Source: Ciona savignyi (taxonomy: Eukaryota; Chordata; Ascidiacea; Phlebobranchia; Cionidae). Taken from it: DNA of 64,000 bases. Numbering within the stretch: position 1 is the stretch's first letter; the number at the start of each line of letters is the position of its first letter. A program made the position numbers and the translations under genes. The stretch is taken from assembly GCA_000149265.1 (NCBI GenBank), contig CH003109.1:12274-76273 (forward strand), written 5' to 3'. Below the pieces are notes generated by a model, which was not told where the DNA came from, made no database searches, and saw only the letters and a list, made by a program, of their open reading frames with translations. Shown one piece after another: positions 1 through 12,933 of this stretch.

Positions 1-421
1 ATTCTATCCTTTATGCTAAATATTAAACATTTTGGGGGGCAAGTCCCGAATATAAAATGGGTATCTGGTCACCGTAACTAGTAATAATAATAGTGTTTCA
101 ATGGATGTAATGGTAACAATGGTTAAATGATCCTCCCATCTGCAGACACACGGGAGCCTCCTACAAAAACATCCCCGAGGAAAATAATGAAGCGACTCTT
201 CATGATTGTTCTGCCAACACTGATCCAACAATTACCTATTTGTGAATTTACCTTCCTATATCTTGCACTTGCCCTGTTTTATACATTGAACACTCAATCG
301 TTCGTGTGTTTTTTTATATTTTTTACTTTTCTGCATGATACATAACACGGTATTCCAAAGAACTAACCGCCGCCACTATTTTTATAAAATCGCCATCTAA
401 CGAATAAAAACAACAAAAATT
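1..421. other. Downstream of the ING gene
   Basis: AT-rich sequence that must include the ING 3' untranslated region, since the stop codon is at 424-422 on the minus strand. I see no clear AATAAA on that strand and no further gene. Short ORFs here lack family features. Confidence 0.5.
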
Positions 422-3400
422 TCATTTTTTCTTCCGATCTCTGTCTTTGCACTTGGGGCAGAACCATTTTCCTTTGGGTTTGGTTGTCAACCCAACACAG
501 CCGAAATGAAACCATTCAATCGGACACTGTGGGAGAAAAACTCATGTAAATGCACAGTGATACACAAGTTTTAATTCTGGGTAAAGTCTGGCTTTCTGAC
601 CACAGTAGATGACATATTTCATGTCATGTGAATTAATGGGATTAGTCTGGTGGTTTAGTGCATCGCCTTTCAGCCGAAAAGTTTCTGGAAGCTAGCTGGT
701 CGGTTGTGTGCTTTGGCAAGGCACTTAACGAACCCACGGATTAATGGGTTCTACCAAATTGAAGGAACGTGTCTATCATACACAACACACTGTAATAGCT
801 CCGGTAACCCGACGGTGGGGGCAAGGTGATCTGACGATTGTTCGTGTGTTAACCCCCTTGGTTTTCCCATTTACGGGGATAAACAGGAATATCCTATCCT
901 AACCAACCTATATATTAAAATACAAAAGCCTCGACATCGAGCAGGGGGGGTAGGGGTTGGGGACTCACTTCTTTTTTTTATTACCGAGCCAAGTTTCGAA
1001 CCCATGGTAGGCTAGTTACTTGGACCGTTTTTTTATAAGAGTCGGTATATGTTTTGTTGTATCGGTCGCGTTAACCATTCGGCCACACGTTCGAACAGCT
1101 ATACCCACGATTTTTTTTATCGGGCTTAGTTTTGAACCCATGATGGGCTCGTCCCCAAGACTGTGTTTTGTATGTGATTTGGTATATGTATTGGTAGCGT
1201 TAACCATTCGGCCGCTCGACCGGAACTCGGCAGCGAGCACGAGGGAACTCGGCAGCGAGCACGAGGGAAAACTCACATCTTGATTGTCGCATCCGATCAT
1301 CTCTCCATACGACACCTGGTGACAGAGACAGTACGTGGGTTCGTTGGGATCAACGGGCATGTCCAGCACGTCTGAGGATTGGTACGCTGATACCAGGGGG
1401 GCTAGCTCTATACCTGGGAGGATTGTACATGGGGGTCATTAGGGCTGCAACTATATTTGTAAAGTATCGAAAATCATAAATAACGTATCTCGATTATCGT
1501 TAGTAAACAGGGGAATTCCTAACATCTAAACTGAACATCTTTAACGGATTGAAATGCGTTTCTTGATAACAATTAAATTATAGTTCGTCTTTAAATCAAA
1601 GGCTTGGACTTCTATTTATTGCGATCCTTACATCCAAATAAAAAGTGTTGCAATGTGTGTTCGACACAACAATACAATTGTGAGTGCATAAACACTATTT
1701 TTATGATCATTGAAGACGCATTTTTATGCGAAGTTTCCCTGATAAAAATGCAAGTGGAACAATAATCGCGATACGGGTTTATTAGTATCGTAGCTGAGTA
1801 TCCATAGTACATTATTATTGCAGTACTAGTTTCCACCAATGCAGCTAACTGGCAGGATTAGCACAAGAATTCATATCTTGCAAGAACAGGGTTGAGGATA
1901 AAATGACATTTGTTAATTTCAAACGACCCATTTAATTGGATCAATGCAATGACCATGAATGCAACACAGGTCAGGTTGTTAGTAACTACATTTTAACTGG
2001 GATGACAAATAATCCTCTGACATGAAAGATCAAATCAAATAACAACCCCTCATTCACCCACCTCCAACCCTTATTCACCCACCTCCACCCCTCATTCACC
2101 CACCACATGAACAAACACACCAACGAAACTCACCAGTTTTAAGTTTCTTCCTCCCAGACTTCCCCTCGTCTTCCGACGCAATCCGACCTTTCTTCTTCCG
2201 TTTCCGCTCGCTCATTATCGCATCACAATCCCCCTGTATGATGATATGTAGGTGTCGATGATGGGGGTTCCCCCAGTACTTATGCGTATCTAAGCGACAA
2301 GACTCCAGCAATCTGCAGGACAGCGGGAAAGCAGGGAAATGTGTTTTTTTTGTCACTAACTTGAGTAGGACGGGGTATATCATGAGTGGGAAGGATTTCT
2401 CATAATTAACCCTGTCCTACTTAATTTAGTGACAAAATACTTTGTCCTGCCCCGTTGCCCCGCAGAATAGTGGAGCCCAGGTGATGTGGCATCAGAAACC
2501 CAACACACGCAACATGGAATCTCAGGTCTAATAATCGTGCAGTGCACACAGATAATGCTCCACAATACATTGCATCAATATTTCTAACCTTAGAACTCCC
2601 GGTCGTATCTTGTACCGATTTCTCCTTCAAATCAGCTTCGAATCGAGCGAGGTCAGAATCAAGTCTTCGAATGTGTTTGTCCACCTAGCAACATTACAAC
2701 ATATATTTAGATGGTTTCCAAGTATAAACATGCAGTGAAAGAAGGGCAACAACAGAATTTGTGTGCTTGGTAATAATTGTACTTTTTTGATTATTTTTGT
2801 TCTATCACCGGTTAATCAACAAATTATTTCATGTCATGTCGTTGTAAGTCAGATTCCCCCAAACTATTTCAGCATTTGTTTCAAATACATACAATGAATC
2901 TCATATAAGGGGAAGCACCCACCATTTCATATGTCTGCATGGCAAGTTGGACTTTATCATCGGCGAATCCCCTGCATTTGTAATATCGCTCCTGGATCTC
3001 TTTGATCTTCTTCACTCGTTGTTGTGGGGAAAGCGCTTTGGCATCTCCGACATAACTTTCGGTTTTGTCATCAATTTCCACCTGGAGGGGGAGGGGGTGT
3101 TTATCCCTGTGGGTGGATGCTACTGGGGGTGATACCAGACAACAGAGATGTCCGACCGGTTAGTCTGGTGGATTAGTGCATCGCCTTTCAGCCGAAAGGT
3201 TGCAGATTCGAAACTGATCGCTAGCTAGTCGGTTGTGTCCTTGGGCGAGGTACTTCACGGACATTGCCTGAATCTGGCGGATTTAGTTTCTGTTTAACCC
3301 ATTAATCCAATAGTAAATATTATGTAACAACCGATATTCTGGAACCAGCAGGTTTCGATCCCACCATCTTTGGAAGAAGCTGACGGGGTGTTTCCACACA

Positions 3401-4282
3401 ACCAACTGCTGCCCAGGGGACTGCAATGCCCATACACCACTGAACTAATTGGGTCAAATACAAGAAATTTAAAAAATGATTCTATGAGGTCAGAAGAAGT
3501 AAATGATTCTAATATTACAATTATGTTGTACAATATACATCAGTGCAACATCTGTCGTAATATTGCAGCTTGTGTAATATCTTTTTGCGCATTATATTAA
3601 GTTTTGTTATAAGTTAAAATAAGCACTGATGCATGCACAGCTGTTGCCTTTTCCTCCTGTCAATCATTTCCTCTGCCTTGTGCAACATACATCTGTGATC
3701 TTTGATTTATGGTTTCTAATGTGTTCAACCCACAGTATAAACATGGCACCAACTAATATCATTATAATTCGAAGATTAAACCTTCAAATCTTCTGAACGC
3801 TGGTCCAACTGCCGCATCAACTGGAAGTTTCGCTGAAGTTCAAATGGAAGAGTTTCCAGGCCTGTGGGGTGATAAAGATAAGAGCGTTACGGTTTAGATT
3901 TAGTGTTTGGAGGAAGTTAGGATTATTAATTTGATGGCTTAGTGTGTTATCTTTCAGCACAAGGGTTGTAGGTCGAAAATGGTCTCTCATTAGTCGATTG
4001 TGTCCTTGGGCAAGGCACTTTACGGACATTGCCTGAACCCAGTGGATTAATGGGTTCTACCTAATTAAAGAAACGTGTTTATCATACACAACACACTGCA
4101 ATGGCTCCGGTAATCCCACGGTGGGTGCGAGGTGATCTGACGATTGCACGTGTGATAACCCCCTTGGTTTTCCCATTCACGGGGATAAACATGAATATCC
4201 TAACCGATATGTTCACACTTTATAAAGTTAAAAGTCTTGACTTACTGTCCAAATACTGTTCAAGGTACATAGCTGTCGCCAT
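422..4282 (-). CDS. ING4/5: ING4/ING5-type PHD-finger chromatin reader, 7 coding exons
   Basis: Inhibitor-of-growth family protein; in other animals ING4/5 bind H3K4me3 and anchor HBO1-type histone acetyltransferase complexes in the nucleus. Coding exons (minus strand, 5' to 3'): 4282-4246, 3861-3782, 3081-2923, 2684-2589, 2233-2134, 1413-1277, 526-422. Every junction has GT/AG ends and frame is kept, giving 237 aa plus TGA, close to human ING5 (240) and ING4 (249). Exon 1 starts [12 protein letters not shown]; exon 2 holds [18 protein letters not shown]; exons 3-4 hold [13 protein letters not shown] and [20 protein letters not shown] (ING coiled-coil domain). Exon 5 carries a basic nuclear-localisation stretch ([14 protein letters not shown]). 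Exons 6-7 form the C4HC3 PHD finger ([36 protein letters not shown]). All zinc ligands are present. Introns carry both SINE families. ING4 and ING5 cannot be told apart here; this is probably the single pre-duplication orthologue. Confidence 0.96.
641..900 (+). repeat. SINE-1, near full length
   Basis: tRNA-like head GTCTGGTGGTTTAGTGC (A box), tail ending CGGGGATAAACAGGAATATC; ING intron 6. Confidence 0.85.
971..1222 (-). repeat. SINE-2, two copies in tandem
   Basis: Each reads on the minus strand GGCCGAATGGTTAACGC (A box), a spacer, then GGGTTCGAAACTTGGCTC-like (B box) and poly(A). Copy boundaries about 971-1092 and 1109-1222; ING intron 6. Confidence 0.8.
3151..3285 (+). repeat. SINE-1, 5' half
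   Basis: Head and B-box-like GATTCGAAAC present, tail missing; ING intron 2. Confidence 0.8.
3926..4205 (+). repeat. SINE-1, full length
   Basis: Diverged head, complete tail ACGGGGATAAACATGAATAT; ING intron 1. Confidence 0.8.
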
Positions 4283-5194
4283 TTTGTATAAACAGGGTTT
4301 ACTTGCGTCTCAATACAACCTGCAAACTCAAGAAACAAACAAAACAAAATGTAAGTATTTATTTCTGCATACTGTAGCGCCGAACATAGAATGTTGATTT
4401 GCATACAGAAATACAAAACTTTCTAATTAAGGAAAACCTATATATTTATTTAATACTACGTTATAATTGTTATGATTTAAAATTTTCGTTTTTTGCTACA
4501 TTAAAACACAATTTAACAAATTTGTAATGCATAGCTTCAATCAGACAGTTCTGGTTAGGAAATGTAATTCAGCATTCTAAAGAATCGGTGAAGTAGAATA
4601 ACATATTAAGTGCTACTATAATCATAGAATACTAGTATTTGTGTCCTCGTGACCTATATTTTTTGGTATATATTGATTTTATAAACAAAAAACAACTAGC
4701 AGAATAAACTAACTTACAGAAATTCCGAATAAAACAAGAAGTTACAGTGTGATCTATGTATGTAGACATAATCAGAAATCAGTGTCTGCCACCGACCATT
4801 GCAACGAGTGAGCAACCTAAGGTAAACTTTTAGCTAAACCTCAGCGACGAGCAGCGGCCAAATGCACCTGCCCCTACAGTAGTTATCCGCGACCAAGAAA
4901 AATAAAGAAGCAGGGTTGCTATAAAATAATATGACAATCGGCAGAACCGAAACAAAGGTTCGACATTTATATTTTTCCAACTGTGACTTCAGCCGTATAT
5001 TTAGTGGTTAATTTCACATCTTAGCTGTATTGAGCGTTTAGGAATGTTTTGACGAAAACTATTTTCCTTCGATAAGACAGGCAATTGCCGTGCACCGGGG
5101 AACTTACCGCGCCGTTGTGAAAATTACACCGTTGCGCAATCACGGGCATAAGCCTACGTCGTATTTTAGGAGGCGACCACCCAATTATTCTCCA

Positions 5195-5279
5195 TATCTC
5201 TCCAATACAAACTAACCTTACAAAAAGCCTCTTACTATATCTCTCCAATACAAACTAACCTTACAAAGGCCTCTTACTC
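5195..5279. repeat. 43-bp tandem duplication
   Basis: The string ATCTCTCCAATACAAACTAA occurs twice in a row with near-identical following sequence ending CTCTTACT; the copies differ by a small indel. Confidence 0.8.
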
Positions 5280-6022
5280 AAAATATTTTTTCACAATTTA
5301 AAAAACAAAGCTTGTGTCTGCAACCTAAACTCAAAATCTTCCAAAATTTTACTTACAAATTTTGACCCCATACCCCTCCGTACATCGGTAACTTTACCCA
5401 AACAAAACAGCTAGCAGATGCACAATCATCGGCTTTAATTTACAAAGCACTGCTCCACTATTACAAAACTTATCAGCTAAACGAGAACACCGGCGCGCAA
5501 CCTAGCACATTTAATTTCCACCATTGTTAACCAGGTATAGGCCTAGGCTACGCCATCTTCAACGATACTGTTGATGTTTGACTCAAAGATGTTTTAACCT
5601 CACCGGCTTGAACATAAAAAGATAGTTTCAAATTTACCCAACTTTCAGTAAAATAAAAGATTCGAAAAATAAAACAAGGTTTATTAAACCGAGAGAAACT
5701 TTATAACGACAATCACGTTGATTAAAAACTCTCAAAAATACGCAAATTTAGAAACTTGGCGGCCTTCTCCGATTCGTAGTTGGTATTGAAAATACAATGC
5801 CCATATGCTTCGTGGTTAAAACCGGATACCTGCAATATTAAACGTTTTAATGACGTCACTTCCTGTGGCTATTGGTGTATATGTGTTGGCATCGTTGGAT
5901 TCCTAGTTGGATCGATGAAATTTGAAGTTTGATCTTACACACGCTGAAACAGCTCCGGTACTATGCGGACGCCATTTTGTAATTCTTTCAGGCAAGACAA
6001 CAAAAATGAAGAAATGTGTATG

Positions 6023-6225
6023 GTCGTGTGGCCGAATGGAATGGTTAACATGACCGATACATATACCAACTAGATAACAAAAAAACGGTTTAAGGGACGA
6101 GCCCATCATGGGTTTGAAACTTAACCAGGTCAAAACAAATAAAAATGAAGAATTCTACGGTCTTGTGGCCGGTTAACGCGACCAATACATATACAGACTT
6201 ACATACAAAAAACGGTCTTAGAAAC
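6023..6225 (+). repeat. SINE-2, one full and one 5' copy
   Basis: TCGTGTGGCCGAATGGAATG to GGTCAAAACAAATAAAAA, then a second head at about 6159. Confidence 0.75.
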
Positions 6226-6247
6226 TAAGGCCGGTTACACATTAAAA

Positions 6248-9200
6248 TTATATTTTGATGGTAAGTATTACGATAGAATTCCACATTCTCTTGGTTACCG
6301 GTACTTTTACTGTATGTTTAACATTTAAGTGATTGATGAAAATTGAGTTGGTTAAATGGTCGGACACACAACAGTGGTTTCTAGTCCACCCACCAGTATA
6401 CCCCGTGGTTGACCAGTCCTTCTCCATACTGCGTGCTTGGAAGTGGTTGCTCGCTCTAGCGCCAACTACCGGCGGTGCGAACAGGTTGTTGTATCTTCGT
6501 TGCTCATTCGCTGCGGCCACTGCGGCAGCAGAGAGCCCGTACATACCCGGAAGCGCGGCAGCCGCTACAGCCGCCATGTTGTTGTACGGGGAGGATAACC
6601 TGAGTCCTGCGTAGCTGTTCCATCCTGTTTCGTTTACTCCCGAGATTTGCTGTTGCAGATTTCCATGAAAACCGAGGGAGGACTGGTAAGGATCAAACGA
6701 GTGAGCGAAACTCCCCGCTTGGTGTCGCCGCGGTATAAATGGCAGTAATGACGTCACTGGATCAAATGATGACGTCACACCGATGACGTCATTAACCGAG
6801 AAACTTCGGTTTTGGTTGAATCCTGGAGGTTTGTAGTTAGAGTTCCAAAACGAGGGAGGAAAGTTTCGTCTGCTCATCGGGGAAGTCCCTCCTGCGATAC
6901 AAATGTCGGCTCATAATTGGTTGCTTAAGAACAGGAGAATTCGCCCGAAAATCATACAATAAACAATTTATTTTGCCAGTTTAGGTAAAATCCTTCCGCA
7001 AAACTGGACTGATATAAATTCAATAATCGCAACCACATAAATATCCCAGTAGATGGCCGTATTCATGGAGGGGGTAGAATAACTATTCCACAGTGACGTA
7101 GCCAAGAGACGCGTCGTTAAAGATAATTTTGCATTAAAGGATAGGATAGTTATGTTTGTCCGCGTAAGTTGGAAACGTGAAAGAGTTTTCACACGGGCAA
7201 TCGTCAGATCACCTAGTGCCCACCAACGAGTTACCTTTTTGCAGTGTGTTGTGTATTATTCACACGTTCCTTCAATTTAGTAGAACCCAACATACGCTAG
7301 GTTAATGTTATGCCCGATAATTGCCTTGCCAAGGACACAACTGACAGCCTCTCGCATTTACGTCTCATCTAACGCTGATTGAGTGATGTTTTCCGGTAGC
7401 GTCGAAAGGGAAAAATTTAAAGGAGGGAAAGCGGGAAGAAGGGAAACTGCTCGCTAAAATTAAGATTAGGGTTTAAACATGGGGTTGGAGTTAGGGTTAG
7501 TTCTGGGGTTCAGATTAGTGTTTAGGAAAGGGTTAAAAGTAGTTTCCTAATTTTAGTGTGCAGTTTCCCTCCCTTTAGTGTTGGCCGCGAGGAAGCCACT
7601 TTTTAAAATATATGCGACGCAAATGATCTGTAGTTTGCCCTTAACCCCCCAAACGTCACTGGATTACTACAATCTGTAAAGAAATAGGGAATCTCGCCCA
7701 GAATAGCACCACCCCCTGTATTATTGGCCCATATGGTTCATTCCCGAAGTTCGTACGAAAACAAGAGGATAAAGAAAAGTTTTCAACCGTGCAAAGCACA
7801 CTGGTTGTACGGACGTGTGGTCGAATGGTTAACGCGACCGATACATTAACGACTATATAAAAACATGTCTTGGGGACGAGTATATCATGGGTTCAAACCT
7901 TATCCAGTTAAAATAAAAGCATATACTCGTGCGTTTAAATATATTTGGCAAAATTGGTTGATGGTAAAAAAATAAAAAAAGCGATAGTAGGAATAATAAC
8001 CGTAATAGGAATGATAAAAGCACTATATACTGCAGCTATTTTGGACGCCATTTATGTCGAAATGCTGGATCCGCGGAAGAATTATTCGCGCATTCTATAT
8101 AAGTTTGTCGCATGAGTCATGTTGGGCGTGGAAAAGTGGTCTGTGTGGCAACGTGAGCTGATGGAAGACTTGTTTTATAGTAATCATATTTAGCTGATAC
8201 TTCCTGTTTAAGTATTACGAATGTCCAGGACAAATAAACCAGAATGTTGATTTAGAGTTAGTAACCACCACAATTCGTATATATCTATCATGGACAGAAA
8301 ATAGGTTTATTGTACACTAAATAGCGTTTGTTAGAATATGCATAGCAACTTGTGACAATATACGGCGTGGTCTATAAGTGTCGTCGTTAACCAACCGGAC
8401 CTCGGGCAGCTCTCATTTATTTTTCATGTCAATCCCCTGTCGTCTGCTGGACCTAGTTATGATTGCGAATCGAGGGTTTCATCAAATATTTATTCAGCCA
8501 CTCGAACTAATTAACAAGTCGGGCGTAATTAGCTGCTTTGAAGCATCTTGCGTATTATAACGATGATTGGTTTATGGTAGTGGTGGCGAAGGGGGCCAGG
8601 GGGTGCCGGGTTCGATACACACACCAGGACTGCGTTGCTGAACAAGTCGCTTAACATTGCTTTAACCCAGTATATAGGATAGGATATTTATGTTTATCCT
8701 CGTGAATGGGAAAACCAAGGGGGTTAACACACGGGAAATCGTCAGATCACCTCGGCCCAAATGCACAGGGAAGTATCCAAACCTTTCAACGTCGACTTGA
8801 CGTCATGGCTGAGTGCTCGTGTGAAGTGTTCGTCGACCTCTTGGCTGGTTTCCCCGTCGAAGTAATTGAACATCACACATCGGGGTCTGATCTGGTGCGG
8901 CGACCGGCGTTTCAGCTTCTTAAGTCGGCAGAAAGATTCTTGATGGCCCGATGGTCGTTCTGTGCAATGCGAACAGTCACAGTTACTAAGTCCCGACTTT
9001 GCGCATACGGTGTTGTTTTCGACGTTTTGCGGAGTGTGATTCTTTGTACATAATTGTTCATTGTTCTTTTTTGTGATGTCATAAAGTTGACACGAATTCG
9101 AAGACGCTGAATCTGTGCGAATTCCGAACTTCGTCATTGGAGGGTTTTGGTGGTACTCGGTACCGCTGGGGAAGATCGGGTCGCTCGATGAGAATTCGGC

Positions 9201-9406
9201 GGGAGGTCGGGGGCTTGAATTCCCGCCGACTGCACATAACTTGCCCGATGTATTTTCGTTGTACGGCGAATAGTGATCCTGCAACACACAACGTAATAAA
9301 GGAAACATCGATCCAAAGTATCCCGACCTACCTGTTGGTGCATGGTGTGTTTGGCTCGATAGGTCTCTGTGGAGTAAGGCTGAAACAGGACTTGTGTGCA
9401 ACTCAT
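6248..9406 (-). CDS. VGLL2/3-like: Vestigial-like (VGLL2/3-type) TEAD cofactor, 3 coding exons
   Basis: Transcription cofactor that in other animals binds TEAD/Scalloped through the TONDU motif. Exon 1 (9406-9332) encodes MSCTQVLFQPYSTETY and aligns with the MSCLDVMYQVYG start of VGLL2, which decides the start. Exon 2 (9278-8783) ends with the TONDU motif RCVMFNYFDGETSQEVDEHF followed by TRALS. Exon 3 (6891-6248) opens with SPMSRRNFPPSFWNSNY, the second conserved VGLL2/3 block (SFPASFWNS in human VGLL2), then a Ser/Pro/Ala-rich tail with AAVAAAALPGMYG and AAAVAAANEQ. Phases agree (75 nt; 496 nt; 644 nt), giving 404 aa. Intron 1 is only 53 nt with a strong GTAGGT donor and TTGCAG acceptor. The intron 2 donor (AAAG/GTTTGG) is weak. 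The last 50 or so residues after WTRNHCC look less conserved, so another 3' exon or a different end is possible. A Tondu-plus-SFWNS protein is VGLL2/3-like, not VGLL1 or VGLL4. Confidence 0.9.
6749..6791. promoter_or_regulatory. Three perfect CRE palindromes inside the last vgl exon
   Basis: TGACGTCA occurs at 6749-6756, 6770-6777 and 6784-6791 within 43 bp of coding sequence for the Asp-Val/Val-Thr stretch. A fourth lies in exon 2 at 8798-8805. The sites are seen directly; function as CREB/ATF sites is inference. Confidence 0.55.
7191..7352 (-). repeat. SINE-1, partial
   Basis: Old copy in vgl intron 2; middle part only. Confidence 0.65.
7419..7577. mobile_element. MITE-A copy 1
   Basis: Ends AAAGGAGGGAAAGCGGGAAG and GCAGTTTCCCTCCCTTTA are inverted; interior of GGGTT/TTAGG-like strings. 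Confidence 0.75.
7806..7916 (+). repeat. SINE-2
   Basis: GTGTGGTCGAATGGTTAACG to CAGTTAAAATAAAAG; vgl intron 2. Confidence 0.8.
8672..8758 (-). repeat. SINE-1, tail fragment beside the vgl exon 2 donor
   Basis: GGATATTTATGTTTATCCTC to GTCAGATCACCTCGG; ends 23 bp into intron 2 from the exon edge. Confidence 0.8.
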
Positions 9407-10265
9407 CGTATTTTCCACAGCGGGGTAAAGTCTACTTTCGTGCAGAAATTTCCCGCGACAGAAAAATTATCAAATTCTCCAGTAAAACTTTACGTCTTTA
9501 GTAGGGCTTAAAGCAAACTTTGACAGCTAGAATTTTTTTAGCTTCTTTTTTAATTGGATTAGAATTAAAATAGCTATACCTATTAAAAAAATAGAATTAC
9601 TAAATTTGCAAAATTTTGAAATTGAATTAAATTCCGAATTTGAAAGAAAAATAATAAAAATCAAGTTCAGGTTATATCATATAAGAGTTCATTCTCACAA
9701 GTACAAGACTATCAAATGTATGAATTTCTTATATAACTTGCTAAAAAACGCCTTTGGACAAAATTGCATTTTCGGGAAAACCGGAAATTAGATTAGAATT
9801 ATAGATTACCGACATTTCGCTCTTAGTCTAATAAGACAATTAGAATTATCAAGTCCGACTCCGAGTTATATATTTCCAATGTCATGTTGCTTTGATTCGA
9901 GCATATTGCCCACCGAATGTGCCGCGATCGAATCTCAAGCTTGCCATTACACTATGTAATTTTTCTACAAGGTTCAGTATCGAACCCGTGATGGGCTCGT
10001 TGCCAGGACCGTTGCAAAGCGGTAATAAATAATCACAGGACTCGAGACGAACCGACAACCGACATTCTATTTTTTTGCCTGGGCTGACTTACTTGGTAAA
10101 CCTATCGTGCCACATTAAACATTATACGGGATAAGTATTAAACCCATGATTTATCATAACGCTTAAATAAAGAACTGTAAATGTGAATCGGTCGCACGGG
10201 CAAACGGCCGTTCCCACAATAAACAGTTTACAAGAAGACCGTGTGGTCCGCCTTATACGGCAATA

Positions 10266-10487
10266 CTAAAAGGGGGGAAAGCGGGAAGGAGGGAAACTGC
10301 TCCTCAGTCAAAGTATGGGGATGAATTCTAACCTAAAATGAATTCTAAATTCTAAATTCTAACACCAATTCTAATTTTAAACCCAGAACTAACCCTAAAT
10401 TTAACCCCATGTTTAAAACTAACTCTAATGTTATAATCTTTATTTTAGTGTGCAGTTTCCCTCCTTCCCGCTTTCCCTCCTTTTTAG
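10266..10487. mobile_element. MITE-A copy 2, best termini
   Basis: Inverted ends of about 35 bp: CTAAAAGGGGGGAAAGCGGG followed by AAGGAGGGAAACTGC, against the complement at 10452-10487. Interior resembles copy 1 in the opposite orientation. Confidence 0.85.
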
Positions 10488-11119
10488 TTTTCCTCCGAAT
10501 AAACTTATAAGCGAATTTAAAAAAACGATCAATGCTAAACACCCAACTACGCGAGCAACTTGTTTAATAACCTTACTACCCCCGTTCATGTTTATCGTGT
10601 GCAACATACCCTTCTGTCGTTCGTTCTGCCATTTTACAAATGATCAAGAATCTACGCGTTTCGCTCGCGTCGGAGATTTCGACGAAGAAGGTTCGTAAAG
10701 ACTGGTACATAATTGCACGTCACCATGGGTCATTGATCTACAAACAATACTTTCTGTGACATCACAGCAAAAAGCTCGAATGATTGACACGAGGAATATC
10801 TTCATATTTCCATGATTGAGGGAATGTGTCATGGCCGTCCTAGTGGTGAATGAATGAGTAATTTTGTACATTTTTATTGTCAGATAACTCGTGAGGTTAC
10901 GTGTGTTAAATGGTTAATTGCTGATATCCAATTAGTGTCCGTGGTACAGTTGCACACACTATCAAATCTTGGCCACATGACATAATAGATAATGGCTGGT
11001 TTAGATCCAACAATCTTTCGACTTATGGTCCGACGCAATTTGTGACCTAAATAACCTGCGTTAGATGGCACGATATTGTAGAAACATAATATTCGCTTAA
11101 AACAGCGCAAAGCTATGAA

Positions 11120-11245
11120 AGGTCTTGTGGCCAAATGGTTAGCGCGACCAATACATATACCGCCGACATAATCAAAAACGGTCTAAGTGACGAGCTCATA
11201 ATGGGTTCAAAACTTGGCTCGGTTAAAAAAAAACAAAAAAACGCT
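11120..11245 (+). repeat. SINE-2
   Basis: TCTTGTGGCCAAATGGTTAG to CTCGGTTAAAAAAAAAC. Confidence 0.8.
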
Positions 11246-11436
11246 TACGAATAACACCCAGAAACATAAGAAATGGCATATACCTTTGCAAGTAAAATAG
11301 CTATTCAACAGAACGAAAGTCTTATTTATCCAACATCTGAACAAACTGTCCGATAAAATAACTTGGTGGGTTAGTTCGTCGCCTTTCTATAGTTGATATA
11401 AAATGCGAACAAATGTGCCAGTTTGACTGTTATAGG

Positions 11437-11507
11437 CAGTGATGGGATTCAAGAGGTTCGCATGGGTTCGGTCGAACCCGTTCTTAAAATTTTGAATCCC
11501 ATCACTG
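11437..11507. mobile_element. 71-bp hAT-like mini-element
   Basis: Perfect 16-bp inverted ends CAGTGATGGGATTCAA and TTGAATCCCATCACTG around an internal palindrome GGGTTCGGTCGAACCC. Flanking 8-mers GTTATAGG and GTGTTAAG match only partly. Confidence 0.65.
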
Positions 11508-11896
11508 GTGTTAAGCTGTATGTTTCAAACCAATAGTCACAAAATAAATCATTCTTAAACACAATAAAATATGACGTTGTTTGTAATGATCAGTCGTAGA
11601 TTAATATTCTGCAAAACGAATTTTGTTTCAGGTGGTTTTATGCTTGGTACTAGGTCCGTCATGGAGCTCCCTAGCTATTTTCAATCCTTTATATGGCTCC
11701 ACAGATAGCATTAAACAGGACGAATTTGGCGTTGTATTCAAATGATCAATAGTTGATTAGTGTTTTGCTTCCCGCCAATGTAATTACTCGGGACCGCTCC
11801 ACTAATGTTTTACTTCTTAATGATCTAAGTCCGCTGCGTCGTCTATTATTCATCGCATTTGTGTAAATTCTTTACCACAAGGATTGGAACATTTCA

Positions 11897-12160
11897 GCTA
11901 GGATAGGATAAGATAGAATATTCATGTTTATCCCCATGAATGGAAAACCAAGGTGGTTAACACACGAGTAATCGTCAGATCACCTCGCGTCCATCGTCGG
12001 GTTACCGGAGCTATTGCAGTGTGTTGTGTATGATTCACATGTTCTTTCAATTTGGTAGAACCCATTAATCCTCTGGGTTCTGGCAATGTCCGTTAAGTGC
12101 ATTGCCCAAGGACACAACCGACTAGCTAGCGACCAGTTTCGCACCTGCAACCTTTCGCTA
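11897..12160 (-). repeat. SINE-1, near full length
   Basis: From GGATAGGATAAGATAG to CACCTGCAACCTTTCG. Confidence 0.85.
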
Positions 12161-12925
12161 CACGTACAACTACAAGGTGGGGGATTTGTGTAAATTTTGT
12201 GAATTGTTTTCCCAATGGACGGTTGTCATTTAAACGACGTTGACAACGACGTTCAAATTGACCACAAAACATCGTTTTTCGAAGTCATTTAAAAGGATTC
12301 GTTTCAAGCTTTCAAATCGAAGTGTCAACGTACCCACTGTTTCAACAGCATGAAGTGTCGTGTTGAAAGATCGGGGTTATAAGCATAACGTAGGCTCGGT
12401 AATTGACCGAATAGCTGTCCGCAGTATCCGTTACTTTGAAACCGAATACCTTGGTGATGCGCATTCCTTGCTATGCTCGGTTCCAAGCGCGAATTCGGAA
12501 AATAATTATCGTCGATATAATTGTCGAATATCTGCGGTCGGTGGGGTAAGTGGGGTGGGTGGGGTAAGGGTGATGCTAATTCAGGGGAAGTCAGCTGAAA
12601 CTAAACATGGAAACCCTGCCCGTTGTGATCCGCACGGAACGCTTTCTACTTTGATATTTGTTTCGTTCGTCTAAATGCTAGGAGCGCGTGTTTAACGCAT
12701 TTGTCATGCTTGGTAACTTTGCTTCGACATAAAAGCAATTGTCGTTTTATAAAAGCGTCTTGTTCGTCAACAATTGCGCGACTTTCCTACTTTTCCAGCG
12801 ATTTCTATCTTGCTTTGAAATCATTGACTTCAATCGAATTCCTTGTCAAATTTGATTGTTGGGATGGGCGGATGAATATAGTTGGGGCGCGGATGAATAT
12901 TGAAGACAGATGACGTGTTGCATGA

Positions 12926-12933
12926 TGACGTCA
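12926..12933. promoter_or_regulatory. CRE palindrome TGACGTCA upstream of vgl
   Basis: Perfect CREB/ATF-type palindrome, with a half-related TGACGTG 15 bp before it. Seen directly; regulatory role inferred. Confidence 0.35.

Larger units (their letters stand above)
4283..6247. other. Spacer between the ING start and the vgl 3' end
   Basis: Must contain the ING promoter and 5' UTR. It holds a 43-bp tandem duplication (5195-5279) and SINE-2 copies near 6023-6225. No other coding region was recognised. Confidence 0.5.

Noticed and set aside
8706-9511. Plus-strand ORFs of 115 and 124 aa
   Set aside because: Antisense shadows of vgl exons 1-2, which carry the TONDU motif on the minus strand.
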